From: Kiritimatiellia bacterium
GTDB taxonomy: Bacteria; Verrucomicrobiota; Kiritimatiellia; UBA8416; JADHWI01
Assembly: GCA_030744755.1 (NCBI GenBank)
Contig: JASLPY010000011.1
Coordinates: 32,779 to 96,778, forward strand
DNA: 64,000 bases
Direction of reading: 5' to 3'
Below are positions 1-7,603 of the stretch, in pieces (within the stretch, counting starts at the first letter, position 1; each line of letters begins with the position of its first letter). The notes beneath the pieces are model-generated. The model saw nothing but the letters and a program-made list of their open reading frames with translations, was not told the DNA's origin and did no database searches. The translations under genes and the position numbers were made by a program.

Positions 1-1029
1 TGCCCTGTGCAGGGCCTCGGCCAGTTCGATCGACTGTTCCTCGGGAAACAGCCAATCCGTGCTCAAACCTATGATCAAGAACTTGCACTTCGCGGGTTCG
101 AAAGCTTTCTCGAGAGATCCGAATTCCTCGGCTAGATCGAAAGCACCGACCGCCTGTGTTATCTGAAGATACGAGTTGGCATCAAAACGCTTGACCAGTT
201 TCTTCCCCTGGTAGTCAAGGTAGCTTTCCACCTGGAAGTAGTGCCGATTCTTGCTCCGTGGCTCTTGCTCGCGTTTCTCGCGGCCAAACTTCTGTTGCAT
301 GCTTTCGGGTGAGAGATACGTGATATGGGCGATCTTGCGCGCATGGGCCAAGCCCCAATCCGGACCGTTATCACTTTCGTAGTAATCCCCGCCCGCCCAT
401 GCAGGATCCGAAACGATTGCATCCCGTGCAACCGCGTCGAAGGCTAGCGCCTGCGTGGACAGCGTGGCACCCGAAGCTACACATATGCAGCAGTCAACGA
501 GGTCGGGGTAGAGAATACTCCATGCCAGTGCCTGCATTCCTCCCAGTGATCCGCCAACAACCGCAGCCAGACGATTTACATTCAACTCGTCAATCAGCAG
601 TTTCTGAACGTGAACGATATCAGCGACTGTTACATCGGGAAAAGATGAACCGTAAGGCTTCCCCGTGTCCGGGTTGATCGATGAAGGCCCCGTGGTCCCC
701 ATGCAGCCTCCAAGGACATTGGCGCAGATAACGTGGTAGTAGTCCGTATCGATTCCCTTGCCGGGACCAACCATCTCGTCCCACCAGCCCGCCTTACCGT
801 CATCAGCAGAGTGGTACCCGGCTACATGGGCATCCCCCGTCAGGGCGTGGCAAATGTACACGACATTATCGCGCCCGGAAGAGAGCTTCCCGTAGGCTTC
901 GTAGGCCACTCTTACTTCGCGAAGGACGCCCCCGTTCCTTAACTTGAGCCCCCCGTCCGGGAGAGTAAGATCTACGACCTCGGTGGCAACAATGCCAATG
1001 CTGTTTGGATTTGTGGTTTCATCTGCCAT
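1..1029 (-). CDS. metX: Homoserine O-acetyltransferase (C-terminus beyond window edge)
   Basis: Acyl transfer from an acyl-CoA to homoserine, the first committed step of methionine synthesis by the direct-sulfhydrylation route; cytoplasmic. The 343 visible codons start at an ATG at 1029 and stay open to base 1. They show the family pattern: an early YEAYGKL segment, the CHALTGDAH oxyanion segment, GPGKGIDTDYYHVICAN, and the nucleophile elbow GGSLGGMQAL (Ser in G-x-S-x-G). The catalytic Asp region (IIGLSTDWLFPEEQS) is just inside the left edge and the catalytic His lies outside the window. cysE lies 58 bp upstream on the same strand, so the two probably form a sulfur-amino-acid operon. Whether the acyl donor is acetyl- or succinyl-CoA cannot be decided from this fragment. 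Confidence 0.93.
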   Translation of the reverse strand, partial: MADETTNPNSIGIVATEVVDLTLPDGGLKLRNGGVLREVRVAYEAYGKLSSGRDNVVYICHALTGDAHVAGYHSADDGKAGWWDEMVGPGKGIDTDYYHVICANVLGGCMGTTGPSSINPDTGKPYGSSFPDVTVADIVHVQKLLIDELNVNRLAAVVGGSLGGMQALAWSILYPDLVDCCICVASGATLSTQALAFDAVARDAIVSDPAWAGGDYYESDNGPDWGLAHARKIAHITYLSPESMQQKFGREKREQEPRSKNRHYFQVESYLDYQGKKLVKRFDANSYLQITQAVGAFDLAEEFGSLEKAFEPAKCKFLIIGLSTDWLFPEEQSIELAEALHRA

Positions 1030-1087
1030 GAATCAACGTCCCTTGAGTTGCTCATGATCCAAAGGTTTTCGGACCGACACTTCAAGG

Positions 1088-2002
1088 CTATGTTACACGC
1101 GTATTGGGTTGGATGTTGTGAACCTTGCTGTGAGGTGGCACAGAATGTGTAAGCCAGACGTTTCCACCTATCTCCGAACCCTCTCCGATCACCGTATCTC
1201 CACCCAGGATTGTGGCTTCGGCATAAATGGTGACGTTATCGCCCACGTCCGGATGACGCTTGATGCCCTTTATGGGTTTTCCGTTTTCGCCCTTCGGAAA
1301 ACTCAGTGCACCAAGGGTAACGCCCTGGTAGATCTTTACGTTCTTCCCAATTTCCGTTGTCTCGCCTATGACAACACCCGTGCCGTGATCGATGAAGAAA
1401 CTCGGGCCGATCTGCGCACCGGGGTGAATGTCGATTCCCGTGCGTGAATGGGCAAGCTCTGTCATGATCCTGGGAATCAGGGGCACCTTCTGTACATAGA
1501 GAAGGTGAGCGATCCGGTATGTGGCTATTGCCTGGATGGCCGGGTAGCTCATGACGACTTCCATCGGCGACTTTGCCGCCGGGTCGCCGTCGTACGCTGC
1601 CTGGATGTCGCCCTGCAGCTGAGATTGAATGTCGGGAAGAGATTCTACGAGTTGCCTGGCCGCTGCACTCGCTTTTTCGTCGCAGTCGTTGCAATCGTTG
1701 CAGTCATCCAACTCGCACTGGTATTCGAAAGCCTTGGAGATCTGTCCCTCAAGCGCGCGGAAAGTATCCCTGAGCTGTTCCTTGAGACACGCCTCGGAAT
1801 TCTCATCGGCCGCAGGCCCATGACCATGACAACCGGGAAACAGTACACCGATGATGATATCAAGCACGTCGTGGACTGCCCTCCGGCTCGGAAGGTCGTA
1901 GTTGCCCCTGCCGCTTCTTCTTTTCAGATGACAGCGATTACAGGATTGGAGCTGGTCCACTACGTTGCTTATAGCATTATCAATCTGGTCTTCATCGCTC
2001 AT
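1088..2002 (-). CDS. cysE: Serine O-acetyltransferase
   Basis: Acetylates L-serine to O-acetylserine for cysteine synthesis. The 304-aa product has an N-terminal helical domain followed by a left-handed beta-helix with hexapeptide repeats; the diagnostic stretch is HSRTGIDIHPGAQIG, then FFIDHGTGVVIGETTEIG and a C-terminal GGNVWLTHSVPP. The ATG at 2002 is preferred over an in-frame start at 2035 because GGGGGAAG lies just before it. The longer N-terminus is typical of the EpsC/plant-like class. A Cys/Asp run (DDCNDCNDCDE) around residue 100 is unusual for the enzyme and could bind metal; that is speculation. metX follows on the same strand. Confidence 0.93.
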   Translation of the reverse strand: MSDEDQIDNAISNVVDQLQSCNRCHLKRRSGRGNYDLPSRRAVHDVLDIIIGVLFPGCHGHGPAADENSEACLKEQLRDTFRALEGQISKAFEYQCELDDCNDCNDCDEKASAAARQLVESLPDIQSQLQGDIQAAYDGDPAAKSPMEVVMSYPAIQAIATYRIAHLLYVQKVPLIPRIMTELAHSRTGIDIHPGAQIGPSFFIDHGTGVVIGETTEIGKNVKIYQGVTLGALSFPKGENGKPIKGIKRHPDVGDNVTIYAEATILGGDTVIGEGSEIGGNVWLTHSVPPHSKVHNIQPNTRVT

Positions 2003-2089
2003 GTTCACTTCCCCCAGAGAACCCGCCGTACCCAACTATCACGGCCCAAGTCTACCACGCCATGGCAACTCTTCAACTGTTCAGTTGGC

Positions 2090-2422
2090 CTAAGAGGTCT
2101 TTTCGCGAATCATGATGAGGAGCATCTTGAAGCGTTCTTTTGCTCTCACGTCGTGTGGAACATTGGCGGGCATGATAACGAGCTCACCTGTACGGGCAGC
2201 AACAATCTCGCCACCTATAACAAGTTCCGCTTCTCCATCAAGAATCATTACCGTGGCATCGTACGGAGACGTGTGCTCGCTCAACCCCTGCCCGGCGTCA
2301 AAAGCGAACAATGTCAGAGTCCCGGCCTTCTTGTTGAGCAGCGTCTTACTGACGACAGATCCGGCACTGTATTCGATGGTGGTCGCAAGCTCCAACGGCT
2401 GTCCTTTGTAGTCATCTGTCAT
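2090..2422 (-). CDS. Small single-domain cupin protein
   Basis: A 110-aa cupin fold protein: the first cupin motif shows as LSEHTSPYDATVMILDGEAEL, the second as TGELVIMPANVPHDVRAKERF. Metal ligands are partly recognisable (H in LSEH, H in PHDV). The function is unknown; family members bind small molecules or act as sensors or isomerases. The start at 2422 (MTDDYKG) is chosen because AAAGG lies upstream, although in-frame starts exist 4-12 residues earlier. It begins 39 bp after the ferredoxin gene stop on the same strand and is probably co-transcribed with it from the FNR-type promoter near 3340. Cupins next to a ferredoxin and a Crp/Fnr regulator recur in anaerobes, where they are linked to nitrosative or oxidative stress. 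Confidence 0.82.
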   Translation of the reverse strand: MTDDYKGQPLELATTIEYSAGSVVSKTLLNKKAGTLTLFAFDAGQGLSEHTSPYDATVMILDGEAELVIGGEIVAARTGELVIMPANVPHDVRAKERFKMLLIMIREKTS

Positions 2423-2461
2423 TGCGGTTTGCCTTTCGTTCATCCGTGAATTCATCCCTCA

Positions 2462-3265
2462 TCACAGGATATCGCCATTTAGTCGAACTGTCACTTCTTC
2501 CACTTCCAAGTCCGTCCTGCCGCTAAGGCGAGCCGCCTCTTGCACGATAGATGTGAGCCCACCACAACAGGGAACTTCCATTCGTACAATAATGACCTTG
2601 GGAATACTTGGATCGCTGAGAATGGTACCCAGCTTTTCCGCGTAGCCTTCCGTCCTGTCCAGCTTGGGGCAGCCAACCACGACTGACCGTCCCCGCAAGA
2701 ATCGCCAATGGATGTCAGCGGAGGCTATCGGGGAACAGGTACTGAGAACCACGAGTTCGCGGTTCTTGAAGTACGGGGCTTCCGGGGATACCAGGTGAAT
2801 CTGTACAGGCCACTGATCGAGCTCCGGCTGGTTGACTCGTGGGGGCATTCCCGCTCCTTCCGCGGGTGCCGCGGCCGGTGTTTCTTTCAATGATTCCATC
2901 ATCCGCGACCCGGGACACCCCCCTGCGGGCGGCATGGTGGGAGGGGCGGTCGCAGGCTCCGGGTGCTTACCCTCTTCATGTGCCTTATTGGCTGCTTCCA
3001 TTCTTGCAACGGCATCGGGTCCTTGCGTTTGCATGAGATGCTGTTTTGTCGCCTCAATACTGAATGCCTGGCTTTCGCGTTCCTCTATCTTAAGGGCGCC
3101 TGTTGGACAGGTACCTATGCAGTCGCCGAAACCGTCACAAAACTGTTCTTTGACAAGTTTGGCCTTCCCGTCCACGAGTTGTATCGCGCCCTCGGCGCAA
3201 CCCGTGATGCACTCTCCGCAGCCGTTACAGAGTTCTTCATCGATTGAGAGGATCTCACGTTTCAT
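2462..3265 (-). CDS. 4Fe-4S ferredoxin-type iron-sulfur protein
   Basis: A 267-aa electron-transfer protein. The N-terminus carries one canonical cluster motif (Cys13, 16, 19, 23 in CNGCGECITGC) and a second motif with only three of the usual four cysteines (Cys43, 49, 53; CDGFGDCIGTCP). A Pro/Gly-rich linker follows, then a C-terminal domain with conserved-looking cysteines (LSTCSP, VGCPKLD, EVPCCGG) that may bind a further cofactor. The ATG at 3265 has GGAG seven bases upstream and beats the start 14 codons earlier. The gene is divergent from the Crp/Fnr regulator; a perfect FNR-type box sits at about -42 from a plausible start site, which suggests direct activation. Redox partner unknown. 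Confidence 0.88.
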   Translation of the reverse strand: MKREILSIDEELCNGCGECITGCAEGAIQLVDGKAKLVKEQFCDGFGDCIGTCPTGALKIEERESQAFSIEATKQHLMQTQGPDAVARMEAANKAHEEGKHPEPATAPPTMPPAGGCPGSRMMESLKETPAAAPAEGAGMPPRVNQPELDQWPVQIHLVSPEAPYFKNRELVVLSTCSPIASADIHWRFLRGRSVVVGCPKLDRTEGYAEKLGTILSDPSIPKVIIVRMEVPCCGGLTSIVQEAARLSGRTDLEVEEVTVRLNGDIL

Positions 3266-3364
3266 TTTACCGTCTCCGTTCTTTCTGCGCTTACGTTGTT
3301 GATTCATCAGTTCCTGTTCTCAACTTACACGTGCAATTATGCAGCAATGCGGCACCTTGATTCC

Positions 3365-3378
3365 TTGACCCGGGTCAA
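3365..3378. promoter_or_regulatory. FNR/DNR-type operator
   Basis: A perfect 14-bp palindrome, TTGAC-CCGG-GTCAA, lies between the divergent ferredoxin and Crp/Fnr genes. It matches the TTGAC/T-N4-A/GTCAA half-sites read by Fnr-family proteins with an E-x2-S-R recognition helix, and the neighbouring regulator has exactly that (ETFSR). Toward the ferredoxin gene, a CATAAT -10 element at 3336-3341 predicts a start near 3329. That puts the box centre at about -42, the class II activating position. Toward the regulator, the same site would overlap the -35 region and could mediate autoregulation. Confidence 0.75.
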
Positions 3379-3423
3379 GTTTAGACTAGATACTGTTGAG
3401 AGCATTCAGTGGGACTAATAATC

Positions 3424-4080
3424 ATGGATCACGTTGCCTTCCAGGCTATTTCAGGATCGCCCTTTTTCAAGGGCCTTGCAAAGGAGGCCCTTAAGGATCT
3501 AGCCGGCGTCTGTCGAAGGCAGGAGCTGAAGAAGCGCGACGTTCTTTTCTCCGAGGGGACGAAAGGAGGTTCACTGTTTCTTCTTGCGAGCGGATGTATA
3601 CAGCTCCAGAAGACGACTGCTGACGGACGTGAAGTCGTGATCAGGACCATTAAGAAGGGCGAAGTTTTTGCCGAGGTAATACTCTTCGAACAGGACCGGT
3701 ACCCGGTAACAGCGGTTGCACTGATTGACTCAGTCGTTATTGCCATCGCGAAGGGGGATATACTGTCGCTTCTCGACAGGCCGCTGTTCCGTAACGAGTT
3801 TATGGCTTCACTCATGAGAAAGCAGAGATACCTGGCCGAGCGCGTTCACTATCTTACATCGAGAGATGTGGAGGAGCGTTTTTTCCTTTTCATACGACAG
3901 CACTACGGCGAAGACAAAGCTGTCAAGCTGGATCTCTCAAAGAAAGACATTGCCGCTGCGATCGGCGCTTCCCCGGAAACATTCAGCCGCTTGATCAAGA
4001 GACTTTCCGATTCTGGAACCCTCTCGTGGGAACAGAAAACCATGAGAATCCATCCAGGAGTCTGGGCCGGGCTGAGTTAG
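3424..4080 (+). CDS. Crp/Fnr family transcriptional regulator
   Basis: A 218-aa regulator with an N-terminal cyclic-nucleotide-binding-like beta-roll (FFKGLAKEALKDLA, then VLFSEGTKGGSLFLL and GEVFAEVILFEQ), a long dimer helix and a C-terminal winged helix (LSKKDIAAAIGASPETFSRLIKRL). Recognition-helix residues E-x2-S-R match the FNR/DNR code for TTGA half-sites. There is no N-terminal Cys quartet, so it is not an oxygen-sensing FNR; a heme-based NO or redox sensor of the DNR/HcpR kind is more likely, but the ligand is inferred. ATG 3424 is preferred; a GTG at 3409 is in frame. It is divergent from the ferredoxin-cupin pair and convergent with the 73-aa gene, with which the stop codons overlap by 4 bp. 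Confidence 0.9.
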   Translation: MDHVAFQAISGSPFFKGLAKEALKDLAGVCRRQELKKRDVLFSEGTKGGSLFLLASGCIQLQKTTADGREVVIRTIKKGEVFAEVILFEQDRYPVTAVALIDSVVIAIAKGDILSLLDRPLFRNEFMASLMRKQRYLAERVHYLTSRDVEERFFLFIRQHYGEDKAVKLDLSKKDIAAAIGASPETFSRLIKRLSDSGTLSWEQKTMRIHPGVWAGLS

Positions 4081-4298
4081 CCTACACGGCTGGAGATCTC
4101 CGAGATTTCCTCCGCGGAAAGTCCGTCGGCAAAGTCTGCGCTAACGCTGGATATCACACTCCTGGCAACGGCATCCTCTCCCTTGGCGTCGCGTATACTC
4201 ACGACCTCATCCGGCATCAAATCAACCTTGCTTCCGTCATCTTTGATGATTGAGCAGATTCCGGTCTCAGGACATAATTCCACTTTCAGTTCGCTCAT
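4077..4298 (-). CDS. Hypothetical 73-aa protein
   Basis: A small acidic protein I do not recognise. It opens with a beta-hairpin-like stretch (LKVELCPETGICSIIKDDG) containing two cysteines five residues apart and ends in a Ser/Ala-rich helix (LSAEEISEISSRVG). It is judged a real gene because GGGAGGG lies 7-8 bases before the ATG and a good sigma-54 -24/-12 element lies about 97 bp upstream (4395-4411). The two hairpins at 4317-4357 would fall inside its 5' leader. It is convergent with the Crp/Fnr gene. Its regulation resembles that of sodN and the 87-aa gene at 28.3-28.6 kb, so a stress-related role is a reasonable guess only. Confidence 0.7.
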   Translation of the reverse strand: MSELKVELCPETGICSIIKDDGSKVDLMPDEVVSIRDAKGEDAVARSVISSVSADFADGLSAEEISEISSRVG

Positions 4299-4316
4299 TC
4301 TCTTTCCCTCCCAATT

Positions 4317-4357
4317 GGGGCTTCAGCCCCTGGTTTCGCCGAGTCTCTTGCTCGGCG
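4317..4357. repeat. Two adjacent hairpins in a leader/terminator position
   Basis: GGGGCTTCAGCCCC (4317-4330, 6-bp stem) is followed by CGCCGAG-7 nt-CTCGGCG (4337-4357, 7-bp stem). They lie downstream of mntP and upstream of the 73-aa gene, on the transcribed side of the sigma-54 element at 4395-4411. They could terminate mntP transcripts or structure the 73-aa leader; neither has a clear T-tract. Confidence 0.5.
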
Positions 4358-4394
4358 TCTCTCGGTAAGACCACTGTCTCCAACTCAAGAATAA

Positions 4395-4411
4395 TGCACA
4401 ACTCGTGCCAA
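4395..4411 (-). promoter_or_regulatory. Sigma-54 (-24/-12) promoter
   Basis: Read on the minus strand the site is TTGGCACGAGTTGTGCA: GG and GC are separated by exactly 10 nt and nearly all consensus positions match (YTGGCACGR-N3-TTGCW, with one mismatch in the -12 element). It lies just past the mntP stop and about 97 bp before the 73-aa gene start. Confidence 0.7.
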
Positions 4412-4417
4412 CCCGGC

Positions 4418-4975
4418 TCACATGGTGTGATCAACAAGAATCTTGATCCCGATTCCTATGAGCAACAATCCTGCGGCTATTTCAACTTTCTTTTCCAGGA
4501 TGTGTCCCGTTTTGGCGCCTATTCCGACGCCGATGAATGATAATACGAAGGTTGTGACACCAATCGCTATCAGGGGAACCAGGATGTGCTCATTCAATAC
4601 CGCAAAACTTATTCCGGCCGCGAGGGCATCAATGCTCGTTGCAATGGCCAAGAGGCACAGTACGCGCGGGCTCAGTGGATGGGCCACTTTCTCAATGGCT
4701 TCAATCTTGAACGACTCGTAAAGCATCTTGCAGCCAACGGCGGACAGAAGACCAAAGGCCAGCCAATGATCGATTCCGCAGATCAGGTCCATTATCTTCA
4801 TGCAACAGAGCCACCCGATCAGCGGCATGACCGCCTGGAACGAACCGAACCAAAGGGCCACGATGAGAGCGTGCTTTCTGGTGGGGGTCTTGATTGCAAT
4901 TCCCGTGGCAATAGAAGCGGCAAATGCGTCCATGCCCAAAGCCATAGCTATAATCAGAATCGTCGGACAGCTCAT
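4418..4975 (-). CDS. mntP: Manganese efflux pump MntP-like membrane protein
   Basis: A 185-aa inner-membrane exporter of the MntP (DUF204) family, which expels Mn(II). Six hydrophobic segments form two inverted repeats: the first holds GMDAFAASIATG, the second SIDALAAGISFA, and these Asp residues are the conserved transport positions. AGGA precedes the ATG by two bases, and the start lies 4 bp after the zupT stop, so translation is probably coupled. The pairing with a ZIP importer suggests one unit adjusting divalent metals, which would fit the surrounding oxidative-stress genes. No riboswitch-like leader was recognised upstream of the pair. Confidence 0.9.
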   Translation of the reverse strand: MSCPTILIIAMALGMDAFAASIATGIAIKTPTRKHALIVALWFGSFQAVMPLIGWLCCMKIMDLICGIDHWLAFGLLSAVGCKMLYESFKIEAIEKVAHPLSPRVLCLLAIATSIDALAAGISFAVLNEHILVPLIAIGVTTFVLSFIGVGIGAKTGHILEKKVEIAAGLLLIGIGIKILVDHTM

Positions 4976-4979
4976 AATC

Positions 4980-5783
4980 CTACATGAACAACAGCAGGCT
5001 TAACGCCATGACTGCCATTCCCACGATTGTGCCGACTATTGCAATGTGCCCTGTACCGTACTCCCGGGCTGCCGGCAGGAGTTCATCCAGCGAAACGTAG
5101 ACCATTATCCCGCCAACCGATGCAAACAGTATACCGAACGTGTTGTCTGAGAAAACCCATTTCAGCACGGTGTAACCCACGATGGCTCCGATAGGCTCAG
5201 ATACACCGGAAAGAAACGACAGCCAGAAGGCCTTCTTCCGGCTTCCCGTGGCAAAGTAGATGGGTATCGACACAGAAATCCCTTCCGGGATATTGTGGAT
5301 GGCTATTGCGATGGCAATGGAAACACCTATTGTCGGATCCTTAAGTGCCGCCGCAAACGTTGCAAGTCCCTCGGGGAAATTGTGGATACCAATTGCGAGT
5401 GCGGTAAATATTCCCATACGCAGAAGACGTTCGTCGTGGTGATCTTCGGACATCTCTTCAACGCAATGGAGCTCGTGCGGGTTCTCAAACGACGGGATGA
5501 GCAGGTCTATCACCATGATGACAAGGATGCCGCCGAAGAAGGACAGGACTGCAACCCATGTGCCCTGCACCTCTCCCATGGACGAAACTAAGGCGTCACG
5601 CGCTTTCACGAGGATTTCGACAAAAGAAACGTAGAGCATCACTCCGGCTGAAAAGCCAAGCGCCGCAGACAGGAATTTCTTGTTTGTGCGTTTCGTGAAA
5701 AATGCAAGCGCACTGCCAATTCCTGTTGCCAGCCCGGCGAGGGCCGTAAGGGAAAATGCCAGTAGAACATTACCTTCTTCCAT
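4980..5783 (-). CDS. zupT: ZIP family metal transporter
   Basis: A 267-aa inner-membrane importer of Zn(II), Fe(II) or Mn(II). It has eight hydrophobic segments with the ZIP signature in TM4 ([13 protein letters not shown]) and TM5 ([14 protein letters not shown]), supplying the His/Asn/Glu metal ligands, and a His/Glu-containing loop between TM3 and TM4 ([16 protein letters not shown]). GAGAGG precedes the ATG. It is first in a two-gene unit with mntP. The imperfect inverted repeat at 5853-5927 lies upstream. Substrate specificity cannot be read from the sequence. Confidence 0.93.
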   Translation of the reverse strand: MEEGNVLLAFSLTALAGLATGIGSALAFFTKRTNKKFLSAALGFSAGVMLYVSFVEILVKARDALVSSMGEVQGTWVAVLSFFGGILVIMVIDLLIPSFENPHELHCVEEMSEDHHDERLLRMGIFTALAIGIHNFPEGLATFAAALKDPTIGVSIAIAIAIHNIPEGISVSIPIYFATGSRKKAFWLSFLSGVSEPIGAIVGYTVLKWVFSDNTFGILFASVGGIMVYVSLDELLPAAREYGTGHIAIVGTIVGMAVMALSLLLFM

Positions 5784-5852
5784 ATCATTCCTCTCGAGAA
5801 ACGCTTCTCCAGCATGCTATCGATGGCATAGAACTCTTGCAAATCCAAAAAT

Positions 5853-5927
5853 GGAAGCCCCGAAAGGGATAAACAAACAGCCCACGCATTCCTTCAGGGC
5901 CTGTATGTTCACCCTTTCAGGGCTTCC
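5853..5927. repeat. Imperfect inverted repeat between zupT and prx
   Basis: GGAAGCCCCGAAAGGG (5853-5868) pairs with CCCTTTCAGGGCTTCC (5912-5927), 15 of 16 positions, across a 43-nt spacer. It fills most of the 214-bp gap between prx and zupT, both on the minus strand. It could attenuate read-through from prx or be one of this genome's dispersed repeats. Confidence 0.6.
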
Positions 5928-5997
5928 TCAACCATCTCTATTCATTAACTCATTAAGTGCCGTATCGGACACTGAGTTCATACTGTCGGCATATGCA

Positions 5998-6585
5998 TTA
6001 CGCGTGCTTTGCAAGGTATGCAGCTACGCCGTCCGCCGTAGGCGTCATCGCCTCCTCGCCATCTTTCCAATTGGCAGGGCAAACATCGCCGTGTTCTTCG
6101 GTGAACTGCAATGCGTCCAGTATTCGCAGCGCTTCGTCAACGTTTCTGCCCAGTGGCAGGTCGTTTACTATCTGGTGCCTGACGATTCCTTCTTTGTCGA
6201 TCAGGAATAGCCCCCTCAGTGCTACGGCTTCGTTGAAGAGTACATCGTATTCGCGCGAAATGCTCTTGCTCAGGTCCGCAACCAGAGGATAACCAATCTG
6301 TCCGATTCCTCCCTTCTCAGGCGGTGTGTTCCGCCATGCGAAGTGAGTGTACTGCGAGTCCACCGATACTCCCACTACTTCGGCGTTCTTAGCGTTGAAC
6401 TTCGATAACGCCTTGTCAAAAGCCAGGATTTCCGAAGGGCACACGAACGTAAAGTCCAGCGGGTAGAAGAAGAGCACCACATATTTTCCTCTGTAGGACG
6501 ATAGCGTCACTTCCGCGATGCTGTTGTCAGGCAGCACTGCCTCTGCAGTGAAATCCGGGGCCTCTTTAGTTACCAACACACTCAT
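5998..6585 (-). CDS. Typical 2-Cys peroxiredoxin (AhpC/Prx type)
   Basis: A 195-aa thiol peroxidase reducing H2O2 and organic peroxides in the cytoplasm. The peroxidatic Cys49 sits in [17 protein letters not shown] and the resolving Cys in GDVCPANW near residue 170, placing it with eukaryote-like 2-Cys Prx and bacterial AhpC. AAAGGAGG precedes the ATG. A candidate sigma-54 element lies at 6647-6663, about 60 bp upstream, facing away from the equivalent element of sodN. No dedicated reductase (AhpF) is present; a thioredoxin is the likely partner. Confidence 0.95.
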   Translation of the reverse strand: MSVLVTKEAPDFTAEAVLPDNSIAEVTLSSYRGKYVVLFFYPLDFTFVCPSEILAFDKALSKFNAKNAEVVGVSVDSQYTHFAWRNTPPEKGGIGQIGYPLVADLSKSISREYDVLFNEAVALRGLFLIDKEGIVRHQIVNDLPLGRNVDEALRILDALQFTEEHGDVCPANWKDGEEAMTPTADGVAAYLAKHA

Positions 6586-6646
6586 GTAGTTCCTCCTTTG
6601 GTTTGGTCTTTAATAGAGTGCACCATTGCACATGCAAATGGCCATA

Positions 6647-6663
6647 TGCAGGAGGCATGCCAG
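6647..6663 (-). promoter_or_regulatory. Candidate sigma-54 promoter of prx
   Basis: On the minus strand the site reads CTGGCATGCCTCCTGCA, with GG and GC 10 nt apart. The TGGCA and TGCA cores match; three intermediate positions deviate from consensus. It lies about 62 bp before the prx start. Weaker than the sodN site. Confidence 0.5.
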
Positions 6664-6920
6664 AACCGCCCAATTGCTGCATCCAGGACAAATAAACCCT
6701 CAAGTTCCCTTCATGAGGTACTTAAGATGAGAATTCCTGCCAGTAATGTCTCATCTAGCGATAACCCCAGTGAAACATGCAGCACTATTAACGAGACATA
6801 ATTTCAGGGCAGGTCACCGTTTCCTGCGGCTTGTTCGAGTTCTCATCCTCCACTCTATAGGCTCCAGCCGTCAGCATGGCGTCTGACCCGAATGACATGT
6901 GGCTATTCTGGATAGGGTCA

Positions 6921-6937
6921 CTGGCACGTTTCGTGCA
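6921..6937 (+). promoter_or_regulatory. Sigma-54 promoter of sodN
   Basis: CTGGCACGTTTCGTGCA matches the -24/-12 consensus with correct 10-nt GG-to-GC spacing, a perfect CTGGCACG -24 element and a TGCA -12 core. It predicts a transcript beginning about 64 nt before the sodN ATG. Confidence 0.7.
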
Positions 6938-7011
6938 TGCATAGGGTGAAAAACCAAGTACAAATACACGAAAGGCAGGAACACTGCAAAAAGTCAGAGA
7001 AAGGAAAGATT

Positions 7012-7494
7012 ATGAAAGAAGGTAGAGCGTTGACAGTGAGAAGTTTGTATGTGTGGTCCTTGATGCTGATGGCGGGAACAGCCCTTGGCCATTGTCAGAT
7101 TCCGTGCGGGATATATGGAGATGCAACAAGGATAACCATCCTTCACGAACATGTTACAACCATTGAGAAATCCATGAAGCTTATCGGCAGTCTCTCCGGG
7201 GAGAAGCAGCCCGACAACAACCAGATTGTCCGATGGGTCGTCAACAAAGAGGAACATGCGGACAAGATTGCCCATATAGCTACGCAGTACTTCCTTGCGC
7301 AACGTACGAAACCCGTCTCGAAAGATGACAAGAAGGCTTATAATGAGTATTCAGACAAGCTTACCGTGCTTCACGAGATTATCGTTGCCAGCATGAAATC
7401 GAAGCAGTCCCTGGACTCGGCCAACGCGGCCAAGCTCCATGCGCTGGTTGATAAACTGGCTGCCCTGTACGGAATAAAACAACATAAGCATTAA
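7012..7494 (+). CDS. sodN: Nickel superoxide dismutase with an export-type leader
   Basis: Dismutes superoxide using Ni bound by the N-terminal hook. The 160-aa precursor holds the hook HCQIPCGIY at residues 27-35 (His27 becomes residue 1 of the mature enzyme), followed by the four-helix body (ATRITILHEHVTTIEKSM, NNQIVRWVVNKEEHADKIAHI, YFLAQR). In described Ni-SODs a short propeptide is removed by a dedicated peptidase (SodX). Here the 26-residue leader looks like a Sec signal: basic n-region, hydrophobic SLYVWSLMLMAG, then ALG at -3 to -1, so signal peptidase I could expose the His. The ATG at 7012 follows AAGGAAAG; the longer upstream start lies inside the sigma-54 promoter. No sodX is present. 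Periplasmic location is inferred. Confidence 0.92.
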   Translation: MKEGRALTVRSLYVWSLMLMAGTALGHCQIPCGIYGDATRITILHEHVTTIEKSMKLIGSLSGEKQPDNNQIVRWVVNKEEHADKIAHIATQYFLAQRTKPVSKDDKKAYNEYSDKLTVLHEIIVASMKSKQSLDSANAAKLHALVDKLAALYGIKQHKH

Positions 7495-7517
7495 CATGTT
7501 CGAACGGTCTGTGGGCC

Positions 7518-7558
7518 CTTTGTGTGGGCGGGCCACCCCGTGGCCCGCCCACACAAAG
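7518..7558. terminator. 19-bp perfect hairpin after sodN
   Basis: A perfect 19-bp stem (7518-7536 with 7540-7558) closes a CCC loop 23 bp after the sodN stop. It may act as a terminator or mRNA 3' stabiliser although no T-tract follows. Eighteen bases of one arm plus loop (7523-7540) recur exactly at 30823-30840, so it also belongs to a dispersed repeat family. Confidence 0.6.
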
Positions 7559-7603
7559 CTTCATGCCTTGTCATCATGGATAGACCGAAGAAAGAAGTTC
7601 GGG

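Larger units (their letters stand above)
6586..7011. other. 426-bp divergent regulatory region between prx and sodN
   Basis: I see no gene here. It contains the minus-strand sigma-54 candidate for prx (6647-6663) and the plus-strand sigma-54 element for sodN (6921-6937). The roughly 260 bp between them has room for shared upstream activator sites, but I could not identify a convincing paired motif. Confidence 0.6.

Noticed and set aside
2036..2089. CAACTCTTCAACTGTTCAGTTGG as an operator between cysE and the cupin gene
   Set aside because: The dyad is weak and imperfect and its position between same-strand genes does not suggest a promoter.
1448..2449. Plus-strand open frame of 333 codons opposite cysE and the cupin gene
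   Set aside because: Antisense shadow: it crosses two well-supported minus-strand genes and has no family motif or RBS.
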